Source of the DNA: an uncultured Rubrobacteraceae bacterium
Lineage (GTDB): Bacteria; Actinomycetota; Rubrobacteria; Rubrobacterales; Rubrobacteraceae
Assembly (NCBI GenBank): GCA_902806015.1
Contig: CADCUZ010000082.1
Span: 1 to 10,141 of the forward strand
Reading direction: 5' to 3'
DNA length: 10,141 bases
The position numbers were made by a program, and so were the translations under genes. Below, one piece after another: positions 1-6,365 of this stretch; position 1 is the first letter of the stretch; each line of letters opens with the position of its first letter. The notes below the pieces were generated by a model. That model was not told the origin of the DNA and searched no databases. It saw only the letters and a program-made list of their open reading frames with translations.

Positions 1-385
1 CAGGGGCGCCGACGTCTCCATAGAGTTCAGCGGCTCATACCCGGCCCTGCACGAAGCAATACGCTCGACGGCCTACAACTCGAAGGTCGTCTCGGCCGGC
101 TTTTTCCAGGGGGACGGCGCGGGGCTTTTCCTGGGCGAGGAGTTCCACCACAACCGCATCCGCGTGGTCTGCTCCCAGATCTCTGGCCTGAGCCCAGCCC
201 TCGACCACCGCTGGAGCGTGGAACGCTTGGAACGGACGGTCATGGCGCTGGCCGTCGAGGGGAGGGTCTCGCTGCAGCCGCTCGTGACCCACGTCTTCGG
301 GGCCGACGAGGCGGACGAGGCCTTCCGGCTGCTCGACCAGAGGCCGGCCCCCGGCGAGGTCGTGCAAGCCGTTCTCAAATTCTGA
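1..385 (+). CDS. Zinc-type medium-chain alcohol/polyol dehydrogenase, C-terminal part (5' end outside window)
   Basis: The reading frame is open from position 2 to a TGA at 383-385 and gives the last 127 residues of a protein. The segment starts with an IEFSGSYPALHEAIR-like stretch, then VVSAGFFQGDGAG and the LFLGEEFHHNRI region, and ends FRLLDQRPAPGEVVQAVLKF. This is the second half of the Rossmann domain plus the C-terminal return to the catalytic domain, as in NAD(P)-dependent medium-chain dehydrogenases such as sorbitol or threonine dehydrogenases. The zinc-binding and GxGxxG regions lie upstream, outside the window, so substrate and zinc content cannot be judged. The next gene starts 9 bp after the stop with a strong ribosome site, so the two are very likely co-transcribed. 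The likely role is oxidation of a sugar, polyol or related alcohol whose product passes to the isomerase-like neighbour. Family confidence is good; the substrate is unknown. Confidence 0.8.
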   Translation, partial: RGADVSIEFSGSYPALHEAIRSTAYNSKVVSAGFFQGDGAGLFLGEEFHHNRIRVVCSQISGLSPALDHRWSVERLERTVMALAVEGRVSLQPLVTHVFGADEADEAFRLLDQRPAPGEVVQAVLKF

Positions 386-392
386 GGAGGAG
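384..392 (+). promoter_or_regulatory. Strong ribosome binding site of the isomerase-like gene
   Basis: GAGGAGGAG overlaps the stop codon of the dehydrogenase and lies 2 nt before the ATG at 395. Its best core (GGAGG) is at usable Shine-Dalgarno spacing. This fixes the start of the broken isomerase gene and suggests translation coupled to the upstream dehydrogenase. Confidence 0.7.
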
Positions 393-394
393 AC

Positions 395-1188
395 ATGAAG
401 CTGGCGTGCCAGGAGCACATTTTGCCGGGCGACGACGTACTCGAGAAGTGGGAGTTCGCGAACTCCGCGGGCCTCGACGGCATCGAGCTGCGGGGGACGG
501 AAGACTGGCGGCGGGCGGCTTGATGGGCTGAGGGCCGCCCGAGAGCGGGGCGTCGTGTTCTCGAGCGTGTGCCTGATCTCCGACCGCTTTATCGGCGACC
601 TCGACGCCGCCCGCCGCCTCGAGGCCGTCGAGCACATGAAGCACCTGCTCTCCGGAATCTCCGAGCTGGGAGGCACCGGCGCGGTCACGCCGGCGGCCTA
701 CGGCCTCGCCTCCAAGCGGCTCCCCCCCCTTCACCGTGCCCCGCACGGAGGCGGAAGACCGGCGCGTGCTGCTCGAGGCGCTGGAGGAGCTGGGCAAGCA
801 CGCCGAGAGCGAAGGCACGCTCGTCCTCCTCGAACCCCTCAACCGTTACGAGGACCACATGCTAAACCGCATGGAGCAGGCGGTCGAACTCTGCGAGTCT
901 GTGGGACGCCCGTCCGTCAAGGTCATGGGCGACCTCTTCCACATGAACATCGAGGAGGACGACCTCGGCGGGGCCATCCGCGCAGCGGACGGCTACCTCG
1001 CCCACGTCCACCTCGCGGACAGCAGCCGCTTCCAGCCGGGGACCGGCCACACGGACTTCGCCGGGGCTTTCGAGGCGCTCCGGGACATCGGATTCGACGG
1101 CTACATGGCGATGGAATGCGGCATCCGGGGTGAGGCCGAAGAGGCGCTACCCAAATCCGTCCGCTACCTGCGCTCCTCGATGGGTTAG
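395..1188 (+). pseudogene. Sugar phosphate isomerase/epimerase (TIM-barrel, xylose isomerase-like), interrupted by two +1 frameshifts
   Basis: Three consecutive frames together encode one protein. Frame one runs from ATG 395 (MKLACQEHILPGDDV) to a premature TGA at 521. Frame two carries LDGLRAARERGVVFSSVCL through SKRLPP. Frame three runs from about 730 (FTVPRTEAEDRRVLLEALEE) to TAG 1186-1188. Removing one G near 509-518 and one C from the eight-C run at 722-729 rebuilds 263 residues, a normal length for the AP-endonuclease-2/xylose isomerase-like family. In the rebuilt protein the usual metal-site residues are present: E146 (LLEPLN), D179 and H182 (GDLFH), H203/H205 (HVHLAD) and E240 (MAMECG). 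Members interconvert keto and aldo sugars or epimerise them in the cytosol. Co-location with a polyol-type dehydrogenase fits a sugar catabolic operon, but the substrate is unknown. Both lesions lie in G/C runs, so sequencing error is as likely as true decay. The gene converges on menE with only 12 bp between stops. Confidence 0.85.
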
Positions 1189-1200
1189 GGCGACCTTCTT

Positions 1201-2628
1201 TCAGTCCTCCCTACGAAGCCGTACCGCCCGTTCCTGGAGGGCAACACGGTCCGGCTTCATGCCGCCGGTACCCTCCCACTCGTGGAAGATCTTCGGGATC
1301 TTGAACCGCGGCAAGACCCCTTCAAGCGCGCCGGCCAGGTCCCCCGCCCCCCCACAGAGGCGCACGAAGGCGACCGGCCTGGCCCCGAACTCGGGGTCAG
1401 GCACCGGCACGACGACGGCCTCATCTACGCCCGGGATGCGTAAGAGGGCGTCCTCGATCTCCTCGGGCCGGACGTTCTCGCCGCCCGAGACGAAGAGGTT
1501 GTCCTTACGCCCCAGGACGCGCAAGCGGCCCGCCTCGTCCAGCTCGCCGAGGTCTCCCGTGCGGAACCAGCCGTCGGCTTCGGGCGGACGCTCCGCCTTT
1601 CCCCCCTCGACATAGCCGGCGAAGAGCGTCTCTCCTCGTACCAGGATCTCTCCTCCCCCGGAGACGGAGACCTCCCGGTGGAGCAGGGCCCGGCCGGCCG
1701 TGCGCAACTCTTCCGACCCGGCGTCGGGCGGTGTCGCGGTAACCTGCGAGGCCATCTCGGTGAGCCCGTAGCTCGTGTGGACCGGCAGCCCGCGCGAGCG
1801 AGCCTCGGCCACGAGGCCGCCCGGCATGGGCCCCCCACCCATCAGGACGGCCTTGAGCCCGGACAGGTCGGCCTCTTCCCTCAGCAACCGCAGGAGCTGG
1901 GTGACAACGAGGGAGACGTGGGTGGCACGGAGGGTGGGGATGGACTGGCCTAACGTCTCCCCAGGCTCCGGCAGCGCGACCGTCGCCCCGGCGAGCAGGC
2001 AACGGAAAAGGATCGAGAGCCCCCCCACATGGTAGAGCGGCAGAGAGTGCAGCCACCGGTCGCCCGGCCGGAGCGCGATGTTCTCGTTCGAGCCGAGGGC
2101 GCTGTAGTAGTGGTTGGCGAAGGTGTGGAGCGCCGCCTTGGGGGTCCCGGTGCTGCCTGAGGTGAAGACGACGGTCGCCGGCCGCTCCAGCGGAACTTCT
2201 GACGGCTGCGTAGACCGTTCGCCTCCGGTCTTGCTGCCGAGGAGCGTACCCGGATCCAACACCGGGACCCCGTCCACGCCATCCAGCAGACCTTTCGCCT
2301 CGGAGATCAAGGCTAGGCATCCGGCCTCACCCAACAAAGACGCGACGGCGCCGGCCGGCAGGCGCGTGCTCACGGGGCAGGCCACCAGGCCGGCGCGCAC
2401 GAGGGCGAGAAGGAGGATCACGTGGTCTGCGCCCTTGGGCAGGTAGAGAGCGACCCGGCCGCCGGGCTCGATGCCGAGCCCCCCGACGCGCCCTTCGGCC
2501 GCCGACACGCGCCGGTCGAGCTCTCCGTAGGAGAGGGCCCACCCCGGGCCCGCGACGGCCTGGGCGTCAGGGGAGGCCAGGGCCGCCGACCTTAGCGGGC
2601 AGGGGACGCTTGTGCGGTCGTCGATCAC
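1201..2628 (-). CDS. menE: o-Succinylbenzoate--CoA ligase
   Basis: This 475-residue member of the adenylate-forming acyl-CoA synthetase superfamily activates o-succinylbenzoate with ATP and joins it to CoA, the step after MenC and before MenB. The large domain holds the phosphate loop FTSGSTGTPK (155-164), YHVGG (199-203) and YGLTEMASQ (287-295). The hinge region has GWFRTGDL (353-360) and GRKDN (373-377), followed by SGGENVRPEEIE (381-392). The mobile C-terminal domain carries the adenylation lysine K458 in GGMKPDR, matching the GGIK-type motif of E. coli MenE. The start is GTG 2628, 4 bp after the ABC-F stop; no ATG lies in frame just upstream, and translation is probably coupled to that gene. 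Length is typical. Other acyl-CoA ligases share these motifs, but the flanking men genes make MenE by far the best call. It is the last gene of the minus-strand block. Confidence 0.93.
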   Translation of the reverse strand: MIDDRTSVPCPLRSAALASPDAQAVAGPGWALSYGELDRRVSAAEGRVGGLGIEPGGRVALYLPKGADHVILLLALVRAGLVACPVSTRLPAGAVASLLGEAGCLALISEAKGLLDGVDGVPVLDPGTLLGSKTGGERSTQPSEVPLERPATVVFTSGSTGTPKAALHTFANHYYSALGSNENIALRPGDRWLHSLPLYHVGGLSILFRCLLAGATVALPEPGETLGQSIPTLRATHVSLVVTQLLRLLREEADLSGLKAVLMGGGPMPGGLVAEARSRGLPVHTSYGLTEMASQVTATPPDAGSEELRTAGRALLHREVSVSGGGEILVRGETLFAGYVEGGKAERPPEADGWFRTGDLGELDEAGRLRVLGRKDNLFVSGGENVRPEEIEDALLRIPGVDEAVVVPVPDPEFGARPVAFVRLCGGAGDLAGALEGVLPRFKIPKIFHEWEGTGGMKPDRVALQERAVRLRRED

Positions 2629-2632
2629 CGCC

Positions 2633-4243
2633 CTATGGTATCCCGAGCCGCAGCGTCCCCGTCGCGAGCGCTTCGACGAAATGCCGGTCGTGGGAGACGA
2701 ACAGCACGCCGCCGGGGAAGCCGTCGAGCGCGCCGAGCAGCACGTCCTGCGTCTCTATGTCCAGGTGGTTGGTGGGCTCGTCGAGCACCAGCAGGTCGTT
2801 CTCTTCGAGCACGAGGCGGGCGAGCAGCACCTTCGCGCGCTCGCCGGAGCTCAAGCGGGCCGCCGGCTTGTTCACGGCCTCCCTCCTCACCCCCATCCTG
2901 CCGAGTATGGTGCGGGCCAGGGTCTCGTCCCCCGCCTCCCGCAAGATCTCGAGCGCCGTAACGCCCGGCACCGGGAGGCGGTGGTCCTGGTCGAAGTATC
3001 CCACCCGCGCGGAGGCCGAGACGCGCGCCCCGCCGGAGAGCGGCGGCACCTCGCCGAGCACCGTGCGCAGGAGGGCGGTCTTGCCGCAGCCGTTGGGTCC
3101 GAGCACCGCGAGCCTCTCGCCGGCGGACAGGTCGAAGGAGATCCCGGCGGCCAGCGGTCGCTCCGCCGAGTACCCCACCGCCAGGTCCTCCGCGCGGATC
3201 AGGCCGCGCCCCCGGGAGGACCCGAACTCTATCTTTACCGGGTCGCCCTCAAACGGCTTCTCCCTCCTGGCGCTCTCCGCCGCCTCCCCCATGCGCCTGC
3301 GGGCGACGAGCGAGCGCTTCATGACCTTCGCGGCCCTGTGGCCCACGAAGCCCTTGTCGGCCGCCCCACGCTTCTCCCTCTCCCCCGCCTCAGACCACCT
3401 CCTGTAGTCCTGGGCCTGGCGCCGAAGCTTCCTCTCGTGCTTGCGGCTCTTCTCGTACCGGCGCCAACCCTCCTCTTCGGCCCGTTCGATTTGGCCCCGG
3501 AACGCCGTGTAGTTTCCCGGATATAGGGAGAGCTCCGCGCGGTCGAGGTGTGCGACCTTCTCCGAGACCGCATCGAGAAAGCGTCGGTCGTGGGAGGCCA
3601 CCACGTAGGCCGCCTCGGTGCCTCTGAGGTGCCCCTCCAGCCACTCGCGGGCGGGGACGTCGAGGTGGTTGGTGGGCTCGTCGAACAGGATCAGGTCGTG
3701 TTCCTCCAGCAGTATCTTCGCCAGCGAGAGCCGCATCCGCTCCCCCGCCGAGAGTAGCGACACCTCGCGCGCCCAGAAGGCTTCGGGCAACCCCAACCCC
3801 GTCAAGCTGGCCTCCGTTCTCGTTCTGAACGCGTAGCCACCGGAGGCCTCAAAACGCTGCTGGGCCTCGCCGAGCTCTTCCATCAGGGCGGTTGTGGGGC
3901 GGTCTCCCCGACCCAGCTTCGCGGCGAGGCCTTCGAGGCGTCTTTCCAGCTCGATCAGGCCCGCAAAAGGCGCGAGAGCGGCCTCCATGCAGGTACGCCC
4001 CGCTCCGCCCTCCAGCCCGGTAAAGTCCTGTTCTAGGTGCCCGATCCGGACGCCCCCGGCCCACGATACGGTGCCGGCGTCGGGTCGTAGCCGCCCGGTT
4101 AGCATCCGGAAGAGGCTCGTCTTCCCCGCGCCGTTGGGGCCGACGAGCGAGATCCTGTCCCCCGGATAGACGGTCAGGGAGACGTCCTGCAAGACTTTTT
4201 TGTCCAGAGAAGAGAGCGAAACGTTATTGAGTTGCACGAGCAC
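2633..4243 (-). CDS. ABC-F family ATPase (ribosome-associated, duplicated ABC domains, no membrane domain)
   Basis: This 536-residue cytosolic protein has two ABC domains and no membrane segment. Domain 1 has GPNGAGKT (35-42), signature LSAGE (164-168), Walker B ending FDEPTNHLD (to 195) and SHDRRF (217-222). Domain 2 has GPNGCGKT (382-389), LSSGERAKV (464-472), LDEPTNHLD (487-495) and SHDRHF (517-522). Between them lies an Arg/Lys/Glu-rich linker (about 228-330) of the kind that reaches the ribosomal peptidyl-transferase centre in ABC-F proteins. Both Walker B glutamates are present, so both sites should hydrolyse ATP. It ends soon after domain 2, without a long Uup-type tail. Family members relieve stalled ribosomes or protect them from antibiotics; which applies here cannot be read from sequence. 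I chose GTG 4243 (MLVQLNNVSL) because AAAGGA lies 8 nt upstream; TTG 4291 would add 16 atypical residues. It sits between menC and menE, an unexpected position. Confidence 0.92.
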   Translation of the reverse strand: MLVQLNNVSLSSLDKKVLQDVSLTVYPGDRISLVGPNGAGKTSLFRMLTGRLRPDAGTVSWAGGVRIGHLEQDFTGLEGGAGRTCMEAALAPFAGLIELERRLEGLAAKLGRGDRPTTALMEELGEAQQRFEASGGYAFRTRTEASLTGLGLPEAFWAREVSLLSAGERMRLSLAKILLEEHDLILFDEPTNHLDVPAREWLEGHLRGTEAAYVVASHDRRFLDAVSEKVAHLDRAELSLYPGNYTAFRGQIERAEEEGWRRYEKSRKHERKLRRQAQDYRRWSEAGEREKRGAADKGFVGHRAAKVMKRSLVARRRMGEAAESARREKPFEGDPVKIEFGSSRGRGLIRAEDLAVGYSAERPLAAGISFDLSAGERLAVLGPNGCGKTALLRTVLGEVPPLSGGARVSASARVGYFDQDHRLPVPGVTALEILREAGDETLARTILGRMGVRREAVNKPAARLSSGERAKVLLARLVLEENDLLVLDEPTNHLDIETQDVLLGALDGFPGGVLFVSHDRHFVEALATGTLRLGIP

Positions 4244-4251
4244 GGGACGAA

Positions 4252-4257
4252 TCCTTT
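4252..4257 (-). promoter_or_regulatory. Ribosome binding site that decides the ABC-F start
   Basis: Read on the minus strand this is AAAGGA, followed by 8 nt and then GTG at 4243. A second in-frame GTG at 4237 would be 14 nt away, and the TTG at 4291 lies upstream of this site, so 4243 is favoured. The same bases form the 3' arm of an inverted repeat (4252-4259 with 4288-4295). Confidence 0.55.
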
Positions 4258-4295
4258 GCGGTTCGGAGAGTCGGGAAAGGCGCTGTTGCAAAGGA
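4252..4295 (-). repeat. Inverted repeat in the ABC-F leader that includes the ribosome site
   Basis: The plus strand reads TCCTTTGC at 4252-4259 and GCAAAGGA at 4288-4295, a perfect 8-bp inverted repeat with a 28-nt spacer. In the minus-strand RNA the downstream arm contains the AAAGGA ribosome site, so pairing would hide it. The arms do not extend beyond 8 bp, so the hairpin alone is modest. Confidence 0.45.
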
Positions 4296-4314
4296 AGCTC
4301 GCTACATGCGCCCT

Positions 4315-4320
4315 AGTATA
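4315..4320 (-). promoter_or_regulatory. Candidate -10 box for an internal promoter of the ABC-F/menE pair
   Basis: The minus strand reads TATACT, one mismatch from TATAAT, in the 103-bp gap after menC and amid strongly GC-rich sequence. A start about 7 nt downstream would give a leader of roughly 65 nt containing the inverted repeat. No TTGACA-like -35 element is visible at 16-18 bp spacing, so this is weakly supported. Confidence 0.3.
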
Positions 4321-4346
4321 CCCCAACGCCGCGCGCGGGCGCATCG

Positions 4347-5411
4347 CTAGTCCAGGGGAAGGGGCTCTATCTTGCGGACGTCCACCCGTCGGGCGGCCTC
4401 CGTCGCCCGACGGACGTCCACGACTGGCGCCGGAAGGTCCAGAGGAACCTCTATCACGTCTTCGGCCAGCCTACGGTACGTGTCCAGCCCCACCGGCTCT
4501 TCCCCGACCGCCGCCGCCAACGCAACCAGCGCCCCCGTCCCCACGCCGCTCTCGTAGGACGAGCTGACGACGACCCTCATGCCTAGAGCCTTCGCCTCCC
4601 CCGCCAAGCGCAAGGCCCGGGAGAGCCCACCAAGCAGGGTCGGCTTGAGCACGACCGCCCGCGCATACCGGTGCCTCCCCAAACCTTCCGGCCCCATCCC
4701 TACCAACGACTCGTCGAGCGCCACGGGCAACCCCCACCGTCCGATCAGCTCCCGCAACCGCCCGGGCTCCGCCAGCGGCTCCTCCACGTACTCGACCCGC
4801 ACGCCGGAGACCCCACGGCCAAACTCCAACGCCTCCCCAAAGCCCCAAGCCCGGTTCGCGTCGAGCCGCAACGAAACGCCATCCCCAAGCGCCTCCCCGA
4901 CCTCCCGAACGAGCCGCGCGTCTCCCGGCTCCCCCCTGCCTCCGACCTTGAGCTTCGCGGCCCGGTAGCCCGCCGCACGCATTCTACGGGCCTCTTCCAC
5001 CATCCCTCCCCCAAAAACGGACAGTAGTCCGTTTACAAACACCGCTTTTCTGTTGGGATGCTTTGGCGGCCTCGCCAGCACGTTTTTGGATGGTTTCGCG
5101 GACAGGTTGTGCGCGGCGAGCTCCAGGCCGAAGCGGACGGAGGGGGCAAGGTCCGCGCGATCGAGCATCTCTACGGATACTTCCCCGCCCGGCATCGAGG
5201 CCGCCAGGCCGCGCAGTTGTTCGGTCGCGTCTTCAAGCGTCTCGCGGCTGAAGCCGGGCAGCGGCGCGGCCTCGCCCCAGCCCGATGAGCCGTCTTCTGC
5301 GGTGAGACGGATCAGGAGCCCCTCCCGGTATTCGAGCACCGACTCCTTGAGCGCGACGGGTTCGGAGAACGGGAGCGCGTAGCGGTAGAGGTCGAGGCCC
5401 GCGGGTCTCAC
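4347..5411 (-). CDS. menC: o-Succinylbenzoate synthase (enolase superfamily)
   Basis: This 354-residue enolase-superfamily enzyme dehydrates SHCHC, the product of MenH, to o-succinylbenzoate. The N-terminal capping domain carries GWGEAAPLPGFS (44-55). The barrel has the catalytic pair K153/K155 in AKLKVG, metal ligands D184 (RLDANRAWG), E210 (EEPL) and D233 (ALDES), and the second catalytic lysine K256 in VVLKPTLLGG. This is the full set expected for OSB synthase. Some relatives racemise N-acyl amino acids or epimerise dipeptides with the same residues, but position right after menB and among the other men genes supports MenC. The start is GTG 5411, 4 bp after the menB stop, in the junction TAGGACGGTG, which suggests coupled translation. 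The stop is TAG at 4347-4349. Confidence 0.92.
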   Translation of the reverse strand: MRPAGLDLYRYALPFSEPVALKESVLEYREGLLIRLTAEDGSSGWGEAAPLPGFSRETLEDATEQLRGLAASMPGGEVSVEMLDRADLAPSVRFGLELAAHNLSAKPSKNVLARPPKHPNRKAVFVNGLLSVFGGGMVEEARRMRAAGYRAAKLKVGGRGEPGDARLVREVGEALGDGVSLRLDANRAWGFGEALEFGRGVSGVRVEYVEEPLAEPGRLRELIGRWGLPVALDESLVGMGPEGLGRHRYARAVVLKPTLLGGLSRALRLAGEAKALGMRVVVSSSYESGVGTGALVALAAAVGEEPVGLDTYRRLAEDVIEVPLDLPAPVVDVRRATEAARRVDVRKIEPLPLD

Positions 5412-5415
5412 CGTC

Positions 5416-6267
5416 CTACGGGCGGCGGGGGAACCGGGAGAAGTCCGGCTTGCGCTTCTCCTTGTAGGCGTCGCGGCCTTCCCGGGCCTCTTCGCTGCCG
5501 TAGAAGAGGAGGTTCGCGTCGTGGGCGAGTTGCTGGATGCCGGCGAAGCCGTCCTCGTGGGCGTGGAAGCCCGCCTTCAACAGCCGCAGGGCAAAGGGGG
5601 ACCGCTCGAGCATCTCCCGGCACCAGCCCACGGTCTCCGTTTCGAGCTGGGCGAGGGGGACGACCTTGTTGACGAGGCCCATCTCGAAAGCTTCCTCCGC
5701 CGAGTACATGCGGCAGAGAAACCAGATCTCCTTCGCCTTCTTGGGCCCAACGAGTTGGGTGAGGACGGAGGCGCCAAAGCCGCCGTCAAAGGAGCCGACC
5801 TTCGGACCCACCTGGCCGAACTTGGCATTATCCGCGGCGATGGTAAGGTCGCATACGACGTGCAGGACGTGCCCCCCGCCGACCGCGTAGCCGGCGACCA
5901 TGGCGACCACGGGCTTCGGGCAGCGCCGGATCTGAACGTGCAGGTCCGTGACGTGGAAACGTCCGACCGATGCGCCGCCCGGCGTCCGCCGCGGGTCGTC
6001 GGGGGAATCGAGGTAGCCCGCGTCCCCGCGCACCTTCTGGTCCCCGCCGGAGCAGAACGCGTCCGGACCTTCTCCGGTGAGGATGACGACGCCCGTCTCG
6101 TGATCCTCCCGGGCGTCTTCCAGGGCCCGCTGCATCTCGATGACCGTCAACGGGCGGAAGGCGTTGCGCACCTCGGGGCGGTTTATGGTGATCTTGGCGA
6201 TCCCCCCCGCCTTCTCGTACCTGATGTCCTCGAACTCTCCGGCCGGTTCCCACGCGATATCAGTCAT
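5416..6267 (-). CDS. menB: 1,4-Dihydroxy-2-naphthoyl-CoA synthase, type I (bicarbonate-dependent)
   Basis: This 283-residue crotonase-fold enzyme closes the second ring of the naphthoquinone by Dieckmann-type cyclisation of o-succinylbenzoyl-CoA. Visible features are the oxyanion-hole regions FCSGGDQ (71-77) and AVGGGHVLH (128-136), then [13 protein letters not shown] (151-163) with the active-site aspartate D161, IWFLCR (181-186), and Y256 in LLFYGSEE, the tyrosine that in homologues reaches a neighbouring active site. Q152, G154 and W182 match the E. coli bicarbonate-binding positions. Type II enzymes such as the mycobacterial one have Asp in place of that Gly, so this should be type I. The usual Thr between Q and G is Val here. 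Length is normal. The start is ATG 6267. No ribosome site precedes it, but TATAAT lies 7 nt upstream, suggesting a leaderless mRNA. The gene is followed 4 bp later by menC. Confidence 0.95.
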   Translation of the reverse strand: MTDIAWEPAGEFEDIRYEKAGGIAKITINRPEVRNAFRPLTVIEMQRALEDAREDHETGVVILTGEGPDAFCSGGDQKVRGDAGYLDSPDDPRRTPGGASVGRFHVTDLHVQIRRCPKPVVAMVAGYAVGGGHVLHVVCDLTIAADNAKFGQVGPKVGSFDGGFGASVLTQLVGPKKAKEIWFLCRMYSAEEAFEMGLVNKVVPLAQLETETVGWCREMLERSPFALRLLKAGFHAHEDGFAGIQQLAHDANLLFYGSEEAREGRDAYKEKRKPDFSRFPRRP

Positions 6268-6365
6268 GACGATGATTATAAGAGCTTCCGGGGCGAAGAG
6301 CCCGGGACGGCCTCTTGTTATCGAGGCTCGCGGGCCCCAACAGGGACGAGGGACCGGTCCTTAAC
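6268..6365 (-). other. 98-bp menH-menB gap with candidate leaderless promoter
   Basis: This is one of two gaps near 100 bp in the men block. It holds the TATAAT element before menB and a perfect 10-bp palindrome GGACCGGTCC (6351-6360) just after the menH stop. A short GCCTC/GAGGC stem can be drawn further on, but no T-run follows, so I do not call a Rho-independent terminator. No small gene is evident. Confidence 0.5.
6275..6280 (-). promoter_or_regulatory. Perfect -10 box (TATAAT) placed for a leaderless menB transcript
   Basis: The minus strand reads TATAAT, then seven bases (CATCGTC), then the menB ATG at 6267. Transcription normally starts about 7 nt after a -10 box, so the first base would be the A of ATG. 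No Shine-Dalgarno sequence is present, which agrees with leaderless initiation. A -35 box is not recognisable at 16-18 bp spacing. Confidence 0.5.

Noticed and set aside
2612..3526. Plus-strand open frame opposite the ABC-F gene
   Set aside because: It mirrors the ABC-F coding sequence, including its Walker regions, and has no motif of its own.
4244..4291. TTG 4291 as the ABC-F start
   Set aside because: It adds 16 residues unlike ABC-F N-termini and ignores the well-spaced AAAGGA before GTG 4243.
4325..4339. GC-rich dyad after menC as a terminator
   Set aside because: The stem is only 4 bp around an alternating GC loop and no T-run follows on the minus strand.
6351..6360. Palindrome GGACCGGTCC after menH as terminator or operator
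   Set aside because: It has no loop and no T-run, and 10-bp GC-rich palindromes arise easily here; there is no evidence for a binding protein.
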